NCBI RefSeq assembly: GCF_903166585.1
Contig: NZ_CAESCM010000010.1
Span: 62,001-126,000, forward strand
Reading direction: 5' to 3'
From: Pedobacter ghigonis
Lineage (GTDB): Bacteria > Bacteroidota > Bacteroidia > Sphingobacteriales > Sphingobacteriaceae
Length of the DNA stretch: 64,000 bases
Shown here: positions 1 to 7,806 of the stretch, piece by piece
Layout: every line of letters starts with the position of its first letter
Position numbering within the stretch: the first letter of the stretch is position 1
The notes under the pieces: model-generated
The model's database searches: none
Seen by the model: the letters and a program-made list of their open reading frames with translations, nothing else
What the model was told of the DNA's origin: nothing
Made by a program: the position numbers and the translations under genes

Positions 1-89
1 TAAAAAGGGATAGATTTATGGAAGTTGTTTGTTCACTTTACAAACCTTATACCTTAAACACTGAACCTTAGACCCATTTAAACCAAAAA

Positions 90-1577
90 ATGCAAAATAC
101 TACATTAGGCCAGTTAAAGGCTACCACTTATAAATCAAGAAGCGTTAAGGAAGAATTAAGGGAAAACCTGATTAAAGTTCTCCGTGATAAGAAAACCGAA
201 TTTGAAGGTATTATTGGTTATGATGAAACGGTAATCCCCGAGTTACAGACGGCCATTCTATCGCGCCACAATATTTTACTTCTGGGCTTACGTGGGCAAG
301 CCAAAACACGCATTGCCCGTTTAATGGTTAATTTATTGGATGAGTATGTACCCTACGTAGCCGGAAGCGAAATTTTCGACGATCCGCTGAACCCGATTTC
401 ATGGTATGCAAAAAATGAAATTGCCACCAAAGGTGATGCCACAGAAATTGCCTGGTTACACCGCAGCGAACGTTATACCGAAAAGCTGGCTACACCTGAT
501 GTTACCGTAGCCGATTTAATTGGCGATATTGACCCTATAAAAGCAGCCACGCTGAAACTAACCTACAATGATGAAAGAGTTATCCACTTTGGCTTAATTC
601 CGCGCGCACACCGCAGCATTTTCGTAATCAACGAACTGCCCGATTTACAGGCACGTATCCAGGTAGCCTTATTTAACATGCTGCAGGAAAAAGATATTCA
701 GATTCGCGGTTTTAAATTGCGTTTGCCTTTAGATATCCAGTTTGTATTTACTGCAAACCCTGAAGATTACACCAACCGTGGAAGCATTGTTACCCCATTG
801 AAAGACAGGATAGAAAGTCAGATTTTAACCCACTACCCAAAAAGCATCGAAATTTCGCGCAAAATTACTTTCCAGGAAGCCAAATTAACTACAGAACAAA
901 AAGCCAGTATCGAAGCCGATGGTTTGCTAAAAGATTTAATTGAGCAAATTGCTTTCGAGGCTCGTAAAAGTGAGTACATCGACCAGAAATCGGGCGTATC
1001 GGCCAGGTTAACCATTTCGGCTTATGAAAATTTAATCAGTACCGCCGAAAGAAGGATGCTGATCTCGGGCGAAAAAAATGCTTTTGTGCGTTTATCAGAT
1101 TTAGCGGGTATTATCCCGGCCATAACCGGTAAAATAGAGCTGGTGTACGAAGGCGAACTGGAAGGACCGGCACATGTAGCCACTACCTTAATCGGCAAAG
1201 CAGTTAAAACTTTATTTGCACGTTATTTCCCTGACCCTGAAAAAGCTAAAAAAAGCAAAACAGCCAATCCTTATACCGAAATAACCGAATGGTTTACTGA
1301 AGGCAATAATGTAGATTTAACAGATCTTTTAACCAGTGTTCAATACAAAAAAGCATTGATGCTGGTGCCCGGCTTATACGATACGGTTAAAAAATTCCAT
1401 CCCAAGTTAAGCGAAAACCAAACCTTGTTGTTAATGGAGTTTGTATTGCATGGCTTAGCCGAATACTCTCAGCTGAGTAAAAATTACTTAACCGGTGGCT
1501 TTGGCTTTAGCGATATGTTTGGCAGTTTATTTAATGCCGAATTTGATGAGGAAGAAGATGAAGACGATTTCAGATAA
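90..1577 (+). CDS. MoxR/Mg-chelatase-like AAA+ ATPase
   Basis: Cytosolic AAA+ ATPase of 495 residues related to magnesium-chelatase subunit I and MoxR chaperones; the substrate is unknown. Walker A is GLRGQAKT (66-73). The Walker B region reads IFVINELPD with Asn181-Glu182 instead of the usual Asp-Glu. I recall this NELPD form in Bacteroidota homologues, so it is probably a family trait. The sensor-1 region TANPEDYTNRG (about 221-231) and an arginine-finger candidate in LKDR (240) follow. A helical lid comes next, and the tail is strongly acidic (FDEEEDEDDFR). Such ATPases often pair with a von Willebrand A protein, but none follows here: a terminator lies 25 bases after the stop. No Shine-Dalgarno is visible upstream. 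Confidence 0.85.
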   Translation: MQNTTLGQLKATTYKSRSVKEELRENLIKVLRDKKTEFEGIIGYDETVIPELQTAILSRHNILLLGLRGQAKTRIARLMVNLLDEYVPYVAGSEIFDDPLNPISWYAKNEIATKGDATEIAWLHRSERYTEKLATPDVTVADLIGDIDPIKAATLKLTYNDERVIHFGLIPRAHRSIFVINELPDLQARIQVALFNMLQEKDIQIRGFKLRLPLDIQFVFTANPEDYTNRGSIVTPLKDRIESQILTHYPKSIEISRKITFQEAKLTTEQKASIEADGLLKDLIEQIAFEARKSEYIDQKSGVSARLTISAYENLISTAERRMLISGEKNAFVRLSDLAGIIPAITGKIELVYEGELEGPAHVATTLIGKAVKTLFARYFPDPEKAKKSKTANPYTEITEWFTEGNNVDLTDLLTSVQYKKALMLVPGLYDTVKKFHPKLSENQTLLLMEFVLHGLAEYSQLSKNYLTGGFGFSDMFGSLFNAEFDEEEDEDDFR

Positions 1578-1602
1578 TAAAACATTATAATTTCTTTAAT
1601 TT

Positions 1603-1628
1603 AGGCAGGCGAAATACCTGCCTTTTTG
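1603..1628 (+). terminator. Rho-independent terminator after the ATPase gene
   Basis: Perfect 7-bp stem AGGCAGG (1603-1609) and CCTGCCT (1617-1623), 7-base loop, then a T run. The T run contains the TTG that would give the downstream gene a longer reading frame, which argues against that start. Confidence 0.8.
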
Positions 1629-1655
1629 TTTAATAAATTACTCAACTCACCAGAA

Positions 1656-2912
1656 ATGGGAAGATTACCTTTTATCATTGCCGCCTGCATTTTTATTATC
1701 GCTTTTGATATTTATTGTTTCAAAGCCATTACATCTGTTTTTAACAAATGGAAACCCAACACTAAAAAAGTATTTGCCATTGCATACTGGGGCTATAGCG
1801 CCTTATTGATTTTTGGCGTTTTTTGTGGCATTTACCTCAATTTGTTTCTAACCCTACGTGCAATCATTCTGGTTTCTTTCTTTTTAACAGTAGCCTGCAA
1901 ACTGGCCATGCTGCCCTTCCTCGTGCTCGATGATTTGCGCAGGTTATGGATTAAGCTAAGCAGAAAAAAAACAACCACAGCTGCACCTGTAACAGCTACA
2001 AGCACTCACGAAGACGATAAAATTTCGCGTTCGGCGTTTTTGGTTAAAGCCGGACTGGTTACCGCCGCAGTTCCCTTAACTTCTTTAAGCTGGGGCATTA
2101 TTTCCGGTGCATACGATTATCAGGTAAGAAGGGTGAATTTAGTATTGCCTAACCTGCCAAAAGCTTTCGACGGCATTACCCTGGGGCAGATTTCAGATAT
2201 CCACTCGGGAAGTTTCTATAATAAAACTGCTGTAAAAGGCGGTGTAGAAATGCTGCTGGGCGAGAAACCCGATTTCATCTTTTTCACAGGCGATTTGGTA
2301 AACAACCTCACCAACGAAGTACGCGATTACCAGGATATTTTCTCGAAAGTAAAAGCACCACTGGGCGTTTATTCATCGCTCGGGAACCACGATTATGGCG
2401 ACTATTTTTTTGGCAAGGAATCATCGCCAGCTAAGGTAAAAAACCTGAAAGATATGGTTGATGTGCACAAAATTATGGGTTACGACCTGCTGATGAACGA
2501 TAACCGCAGGTTAAAGGTTGATGGCGAAGAAATCGGAATTTTAGGGGTCGAAAACTGGGGCATGGGTCGTTTCCCGAAATATGGTAAAATGGAACTCGCA
2601 GTTAAAAACACCGACGACTTACCTGTAAAACTATTACTGAGCCACGATCCTTCTCACTGGCGCGGCGAGGTGTTGCAAAAATATCCGCAAATTGATGCCA
2701 TGTTTAGTGGTCATACGCACGGCATGCAGTTTGGCTTAAGGTTTAAAGAAATTCAATGGAGCCCTATACAATACATTTATAAAGAATGGGCAGGCTTATA
2801 CCAGGAACAACACCAGCAACTTTACGTTAACGTAGGTTATGGCTTTTTAGGGTATCCGGGCAGAGTTGGAATACTACCTGAGATTACAATTTTTACGTTG
2901 AAACGAGCGTAG
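1656..2912 (+). CDS. membrane-anchored metallophosphoesterase (YaeI-like)
   Basis: Calcineurin-like phosphoesterase of 418 residues, probably acting on the outer face of the inner membrane. The N-terminal third has about three hydrophobic segments, then a linker with a further hydrophobic stretch (around VKAGLVTAAVPLTSL). The C-terminal domain has the metal-site motifs in order: SDIH, GDLV, GNHDYG, SHDPSH and GHTHGMQ. All expected Asp, Asn and His ligands are present, so it should be active. I chose ATG 1656. A longer frame could begin at TTG 1626, but that codon sits in the T run of the upstream terminator. The substrate cannot be deduced; YaeI of E. coli hydrolyses phosphodiesters and may act on lipids. 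Confidence 0.82.
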   Translation: MGRLPFIIAACIFIIAFDIYCFKAITSVFNKWKPNTKKVFAIAYWGYSALLIFGVFCGIYLNLFLTLRAIILVSFFLTVACKLAMLPFLVLDDLRRLWIKLSRKKTTTAAPVTATSTHEDDKISRSAFLVKAGLVTAAVPLTSLSWGIISGAYDYQVRRVNLVLPNLPKAFDGITLGQISDIHSGSFYNKTAVKGGVEMLLGEKPDFIFFTGDLVNNLTNEVRDYQDIFSKVKAPLGVYSSLGNHDYGDYFFGKESSPAKVKNLKDMVDVHKIMGYDLLMNDNRRLKVDGEEIGILGVENWGMGRFPKYGKMELAVKNTDDLPVKLLLSHDPSHWRGEVLQKYPQIDAMFSGHTHGMQFGLRFKEIQWSPIQYIYKEWAGLYQEQHQQLYVNVGYGFLGYPGRVGILPEITIFTLKRA

Positions 2913-2924
2913 TTAAAAATGATT

Positions 2925-2977
2925 GAATGATTGAATGAATGTTTTGAGCAAAAGCCAATCCATTCATTCAATCATTC
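2925..2977. terminator. bidirectional hairpin between convergent genes
   Basis: Perfect 17-bp inverted repeat, 2925-2941 against 2961-2977, with a 19-base loop. The arms are built from repeated GAATGATT words. It lies between the phosphoesterase (plus) and the response regulator (minus). It lacks a classic T tract, so a terminator role is inferred from position. Confidence 0.55.
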
Positions 2978-2996
2978 TCTCATTCAATAATTACTC

Positions 2997-3686
2997 CTAT
3001 CCCGCGTTAAACCGGTAACCTACTCCCCTTACGGTTTGTAATAACTGCGGATTATCGGGATTTAATTCTATTTTCTTACGCAGGCGCACAATGTGCATAT
3101 CAAGCGTTCTGGTATTAACATCAGAGTTATAACCCCAAACTACCAGCATCAGCTCATCGCGGTTAATTACCTTACCCGGATTACGCAAGAAGTACAATAA
3201 AATACGGTTCTCCAATATGGTTAACTCAATTTTCTTTCCATCCCTAAACAAGGTGTGGATATTCGGGTGATGTTCCATATTACCAAAACGGTGAATTTCG
3301 GCGGTATCTTTATTCACAATAAATTTCACCTTACTCTCCAGCATGGCTACCAAAACATCCATGTTAAAAGGTTTGGTAATGTAATCAGATGCACCAAAAT
3401 TATAGGCATCAATCTTGTCTACATCCTGCGCTTTGGCAGTCATCATAATGATCAGGTTTTCGAAACCCTGTTTACGGACATGCTCGCAAACTTCGGCTCC
3501 TTGTTTACCCGGCATCATCCAGTCCAATAAAACAATATCAGGCTGATCAGCCAAAATCATCCTTTCACCTGCATCGCCATCATTTGCCTCTAGCACAGTA
3601 TATCCCTCGGCCTTTAAGCGGTGGGCTACAAGAAAGCGAAGATTTTCATCATCTTCTACGATTAATATTTTTACTTCTTTAGACAT
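2997..3686 (-). CDS. OmpR/PhoB-family response regulator
   Basis: Two-component response regulator of 229 residues. The receiver domain (about 1-120) has the acidic pocket E11-D12-D13, phospho-acceptor D55 in VLLDW, T83 in MMTAKA and K105 in TKPF. The C-terminal winged-helix domain (about 130-227) ends in the typical RTLDMHIVRLRKKIE...RGVGYRF sequence. All residues needed for phosphotransfer are present. It is the last gene of a minus-strand set: peptidase-like lipoprotein, histidine kinase, regulator. The 331-base gap to the kinase is filled by tandem repeats, so it may be transcribed separately or through the repeats. It is very similar in layout to the RprY-type regulators of Bacteroidota. 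The regulon is unknown. Confidence 0.92.
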   Translation of the reverse strand: MSKEVKILIVEDDENLRFLVAHRLKAEGYTVLEANDGDAGERMILADQPDIVLLDWMMPGKQGAEVCEHVRKQGFENLIIMMTAKAQDVDKIDAYNFGASDYITKPFNMDVLVAMLESKVKFIVNKDTAEIHRFGNMEHHPNIHTLFRDGKKIELTILENRILLYFLRNPGKVINRDELMLVVWGYNSDVNTRTLDMHIVRLRKKIELNPDNPQLLQTVRGVGYRFNAG

Positions 3687-3783
3687 TTATATATGTGTTT
3701 ACATTGTATGTTGAAAGGCTACCACGTTGAAATGTTTCGGCGCTACTACCTTTAACTTTATTTATTGTTTTATCTGTTGTTTT

Positions 3784-4014
3784 AATGTTGAAACGCTGTA
3801 ATGTCTGAAGGTTAAACCCAAAGTTCCAACATTCCAACCTTTAAACTTTCCAACCGCTTTCTTTAATGTTGAAACGCTGTAATGTTTGAAGGTTAAACCC
3901 AACGTTTTAACATTCCAACCTTTAAACTTTTCAACCTCGTTTTAATGTTGCAACGCTGTAATGTTTGATGGTTAAATCAACGTTCTAACATTCCAACCTT
4001 TAAACTTCCAACCT
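3784..4014. repeat. three tandem ~80-bp repeats with internal palindromes
   Basis: Units start at 3784, 3865 and 3944 (periods 81 and 79). Each opens with AATGTTG(A/C)AACGCTGTAATG and ends with AACATTCCAACCTTTAAAC. Within a unit the left half (AATGTTgAAACG, GTTTGAAGGTTAAAC) is roughly complementary to the right half (CGTTTTAACATT, GTTCCAACC), so each unit can fold into a hairpin. They fill the spacer between the response regulator and histidine kinase genes. Confidence 0.85.
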
Positions 4015-4017
4015 TCT

Positions 4018-5691
4018 CTAACTATTAAAAGGCAGCACGATTTTAAATTCTGTACCACTGCCTACTTTACTTTTAACAGAGATTTCTCCCTCCATAAAGT
4101 TAACCAGTTCTTTGCAAAATGCCAAACCCAGGCCTACACTACCCATTTGGTTATATTCGTTCTGGATGCGGAAAAATTTCTTAAATATATTGTTTAATTC
4201 TGATGCTGCTATTCCAATCCCTTTATCCGCAAACCTGAAAACCAGCACGCCTTTAATCAACTTGGCACTAATATGGAGTTTCTTCTGATCGGGCTTAGAA
4301 TATTTATAGGCATTCTCGGCCAGGTTATCGAACAAACTCCCTAACAACACCGGATCGGTTATAAAGGTTTTAAAGCCTACCACTTCGTAGGTGATCTTAA
4401 AATCGGGATGTTTAAGTGTGTGCGACTCTATGGTGCTTTCAATAAAATCGACAATATTAACTTCCTCCTGGTTTAATTTTATTGCCTTATTCTCAATCTG
4501 GGTAAAAGCCAGCAGCTTGTTCATTAAACCGTTAAGCTTGTCTGCTTCTTCATCCAGTATTTTACCATACAACTGTTGTTCCCGCTGGCTCAATGCCTGA
4601 GCGCTTTTAATGTTGTTACCCGCAATCTTAATCACACTAACCGGTGTTTTAAATTCGTGTGTAAGGTTATTCACAAAATCGTACTGCAACTTAAACATTT
4701 TGCTGTTGATGTTCAGGTTACGGTAAATTAAAAAAGCAACCAGCAACAGTACGCCATACACCAGTAAAAGCACCAGGGCAATTGGCATAAAATAAATAAA
4801 AATCTCCTTTTTGATGTAAGATTTAGACGAAACAAAGTACAGTTTAAAATCAGAAAATGCACCAGGTAGTGCAATCTCAGTATTCATATTTTCTTCCGAA
4901 TTGTCAATTGGATCGTAAGTAAGCGGCACAATGCTGATGTGCTGATAAAGCAAAGGCCGTGTATTTACAATTTTGATATGATGTGCATCGAGCTTAAAAA
5001 CCAATACATCCTGCTGGTAAACCGGAGAAGGATTTAACTTACGCTTCATCATCTCCTTGTATACTTTCAGGTCCTCGCGACGCGGAATATTCAGGTAGGT
5101 AATTTTATTCTCACTCGAATTAACCACCGAAAAATTGGTAAAAAGTTCTTCCTGTGTAGGTACGGCAGCGGTATCTAACCGATCTACAAAAGTAGCCAGT
5201 TTATAAGCCATGGCATTAAAATCATCGCCAACGTTAAAAGAGGTGGGATCTTCTTCCGAGTAAACTTTTACCGAATCGGGGCTGATTCCTTTTCCAAACT
5301 GATAAATGGATTTCGGACCAATACCCAGATAGTTGGCGTTGATACCATCTCTTACCGGCGCTACTTTTACCTCGGTATCGTAAAAAGTAACGCGCGAAAT
5401 AAACGGGTACTTTAACACTACCGTATCTACAAACTTCGAAGCAGTAGAAGAATCTAAATAGCCGCTATAATAAGATATTTCGGGCATTTTGTTCTGAAAG
5501 AAATCGTTATAGGGCTTAATGCTCTGCTCCAGTACGTTTACTTTCTCAGAAACAAAATCATTTTCTATCGATTTTTTACTGTAGTTAAAAGCCAGGAAAA
5601 GTGATAAGATAAAGAGGATTGAAATGAGTACAATAAAGGTTACCCCCAGTGAAAAGTTTTTACGGTAACCGCTTTTTTTATCTAAAGCCAT
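4018..5691 (-). CDS. sensor histidine kinase
   Basis: Inner-membrane sensor kinase of 557 residues. Transmembrane segment 1 is about 14-36 and segment 2 about 298-323, enclosing a periplasmic sensor region of about 260 residues with no recognised domain. The HisKA box is NNLTHEFKTP with phospho-His345. The ATPase domain has the N box (DNLAENAYKYS, about 455-465), G1 box FADKGIGIA (488-496) and G2 box GSVGLGLAF. All catalytic residues are present. The start codon lies 3 bases after the stop of the upstream S9-like lipoprotein gene, so the two are almost certainly co-transcribed. Its likely partner is the OmpR-type regulator downstream. The signal is unknown. Confidence 0.92.
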   Translation of the reverse strand: MALDKKSGYRKNFSLGVTFIVLISILFILSLFLAFNYSKKSIENDFVSEKVNVLEQSIKPYNDFFQNKMPEISYYSGYLDSSTASKFVDTVVLKYPFISRVTFYDTEVKVAPVRDGINANYLGIGPKSIYQFGKGISPDSVKVYSEEDPTSFNVGDDFNAMAYKLATFVDRLDTAAVPTQEELFTNFSVVNSSENKITYLNIPRREDLKVYKEMMKRKLNPSPVYQQDVLVFKLDAHHIKIVNTRPLLYQHISIVPLTYDPIDNSEENMNTEIALPGAFSDFKLYFVSSKSYIKKEIFIYFMPIALVLLLVYGVLLLVAFLIYRNLNINSKMFKLQYDFVNNLTHEFKTPVSVIKIAGNNIKSAQALSQREQQLYGKILDEEADKLNGLMNKLLAFTQIENKAIKLNQEEVNIVDFIESTIESHTLKHPDFKITYEVVGFKTFITDPVLLGSLFDNLAENAYKYSKPDQKKLHISAKLIKGVLVFRFADKGIGIAASELNNIFKKFFRIQNEYNQMGSVGLGLAFCKELVNFMEGEISVKSKVGSGTEFKIVLPFNS

Positions 5692-5694
5692 GCC

Positions 5695-7578
5695 CTATTT
5701 CTTACCCAGGTTTTCTTGTAAAAATTCTTCCAAAGCCTTGTACAAAGCGGTTCTTCCCTGCTGGCGTATTACCGGGTTAGGGCCTTCTTCCTTTTCGATA
5801 TAAGTAACCTGAACATTGCGTTTTTTAAGTTCTTTAATAAACTGCACCCCTTCGGCTACGTTTACACTTGGATCCTTGGGGTTTTGCGCAATAAAAATAG
5901 GCGATTTAAACCGGTCGGCATGGAAAACAGGCGATGCAAAACGCATGTAATCTGTTTCAGTAACCGGATTGCCTACAATTTCGTAATACATCTGTAATTT
6001 AGCTTTTAAAAACGGCGGGAAGGTTTTCAGGTAACTAAACAGGTTAATTACACCAGAGTTCGATCCTCCGCATTTATAAAGATCGGGATTTTTATACAAA
6101 CAATTTAAGGCAATATAGCCCCCAAAACCATTACCATAAATAGCAATGCGTTGTGGGTTGGCAATTTTCTGTGCAATGAGCCATCTGGCCCCGTCGTTTA
6201 CATCGTTTTGTATTTTATCGCCCCATTCTTTAAAACCAGCCGCATAAAATGATTTGCCATAGCCGGTAGATCCGCGGTAGTTTACCTGTAAAACGGCATA
6301 ACCACAATTGGCCAAAAACTGCACCTCGGCATTATAGCCCCAGCTGTTGCGGGCTTTTGGTCCGTTATGCGGAAAAACTACAACAGGCAAATTAACTGCT
6401 TTTTTACCTTTCGGCAGGGTTAAATAACCGTTAATGGTTAAACCATCGCTGCTTTTAAAACTGATGGGCTTCATGGCACTCATGTCCTCCGGTTTAATAG
6501 CAGGACTTACGTCAGTCAGTTTTTTTAAGTTATTATCTGCAGCGGTGTACAAATAATAGGAACCTGGGTTTTTATCGGTAAAAGTGCGGATTACAAATAC
6601 TTTATCTGTTCTATCCTTATCGGCTATAATCCACTCGGTACCTGGTAAAAGCTGGTCTATTTTTGAATAAGCCAGTTTTGTACTATCATCAAGATAATAT
6701 TTCTCTCTCTTCCAGTTTTCGTAAGTAGCAAAAAGCATTTTTTTCCTGAAACGCGAGTAAGTAGCATCTACAACGTTTAAAGTATCGTCGGCAAAAAGTA
6801 CCCGTTTTTCTTTTCCGGTAAGTAAATCAAGTTCTACCAGTGCATTTTTATCGCGGTTAACACTAGAAATGGCAAATAAGCCATGCGATTTGGTTTCTGA
6901 AAAGGCAACCGGCTGTAAAGTAGTTTCGAAGTTATTGGTAATTACCGGCTTGAAAGACTTACCGGCATTTTCGCGGTACATTAAGGTTTCATTTACCCCA
7001 TCACTGGCAATGGCAAGCATCAGCTCACCTCGGCAATCGGTCATCCAGCGACTAAAATTACCTGGATTCTCAGCCAGCATATCCATTTCACCATTACGCA
7101 CATTTAAGCGGTAAACATCAAAAAGGGTCGAATCGCGCTTATTTGAAGAAACGATAATGTATTTATCATCAATCAACTGATCTTCAATTACCCTTAGCCT
7201 GCTTTTTTCGTTAGTGTACAACTGTACCTGCTTGCTGCCATCTTTGTTAATGACAAACAAATCAGACCTGCGTTCTTTCGATTCGTCTTCGGTATAGTAA
7301 ATCAGTTCGTTATTGCTGGTCCAAAAGTGAAAACTTATGCTCTTATCGTTCAGGTGGGTAAGCTGCACACTGTTTCCAGTAGTCAGATCTTCGGCAAAAA
7401 GCTCCAGTTTTTTGTTCTGCAATTTTAAGTACGACAGGCTCTTCCCATCAGGCGAAATGCGGTAGTAGGCTTTATCCTGTGTTTTAAAAAAATCATCCAC
7501 AGGTATAGTACTGTCATTCTTCCCTTTGCAGGCAAAAATAAACGCAACCATTAACAATAGAAAAACCCTCTTTAACAT
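5695..7578 (-). CDS. S9 prolyl-oligopeptidase-like lipoprotein, catalytic Ser and His lost
   Basis: Lipoprotein of 627 residues (signal peptide with lipobox ending at C17) with a beta-propeller N-terminal region (about 30-360) and an alpha/beta-hydrolase C-terminal region (about 370-627), as in family S9 dipeptidyl peptidases. The nucleophile elbow, normally GxSxGG, reads GNGFGG (482-487), so Gly484 replaces Ser. The Asp of the triad is kept (D569 in NPKDPSVNV), but the expected His in the EGH motif is Pro600 (EEGP). The fold looks intact while two of three catalytic residues are missing, so it is probably a non-catalytic binding protein. It ends 3 bases before the histidine kinase and may feed it a signal. 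A TATTTTTG box lies 22 bases upstream of its ATG. Confidence 0.85.
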   Translation of the reverse strand: MLKRVFLLLMVAFIFACKGKNDSTIPVDDFFKTQDKAYYRISPDGKSLSYLKLQNKKLELFAEDLTTGNSVQLTHLNDKSISFHFWTSNNELIYYTEDESKERRSDLFVINKDGSKQVQLYTNEKSRLRVIEDQLIDDKYIIVSSNKRDSTLFDVYRLNVRNGEMDMLAENPGNFSRWMTDCRGELMLAIASDGVNETLMYRENAGKSFKPVITNNFETTLQPVAFSETKSHGLFAISSVNRDKNALVELDLLTGKEKRVLFADDTLNVVDATYSRFRKKMLFATYENWKREKYYLDDSTKLAYSKIDQLLPGTEWIIADKDRTDKVFVIRTFTDKNPGSYYLYTAADNNLKKLTDVSPAIKPEDMSAMKPISFKSSDGLTINGYLTLPKGKKAVNLPVVVFPHNGPKARNSWGYNAEVQFLANCGYAVLQVNYRGSTGYGKSFYAAGFKEWGDKIQNDVNDGARWLIAQKIANPQRIAIYGNGFGGYIALNCLYKNPDLYKCGGSNSGVINLFSYLKTFPPFLKAKLQMYYEIVGNPVTETDYMRFASPVFHADRFKSPIFIAQNPKDPSVNVAEGVQFIKELKKRNVQVTYIEKEEGPNPVIRQQGRTALYKALEEFLQENLGKK

Positions 7579-7600
7579 AAATAAATCCTCAACGGGACAA

Positions 7601-7608
7601 CAAAAATA
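7601..7608 (-). promoter_or_regulatory. -7 promoter box TATTTTTG
   Basis: Exact match to the Bacteroidota TAnnTTTG box on the minus strand, 22 bases upstream of the S9-like gene start at 7578. No clear -33 element was identified. Confidence 0.5.
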
Positions 7609-7806
7609 AGTATCACAACCACTTAACCACGATTTACACCAACAATGTTACCTCCGCCAGCAATAATAAGTCGTGGTTCAATTTAGTATTTATAACATAT
7701 ACACAAAATAAAATACAGGTAACATTTAAAATACGTTTTATATAAGTTAGTGCTTTAGCTTATCAGGTATTAAAATGTTACATTTAAAACTTATAATTTA
7801 GGGTTT

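Noticed and set aside
1626..1655. TTG start for the phosphoesterase
   Set aside because: The codon is inside the T run of the upstream terminator; ATG 1656 gives a normal membrane N-terminus.
3784..4014. CRISPR array
   Set aside because: Only three units with nearly identical whole ~80-bp sequences; there are no constant short repeats with unique spacers and no cas genes.
5695..7578. Pseudogene call for the S9-like lipoprotein
   Set aside because: The frame is complete with signal peptide and both domains; only two catalytic residues are changed, so a maintained pseudoenzyme is more likely.
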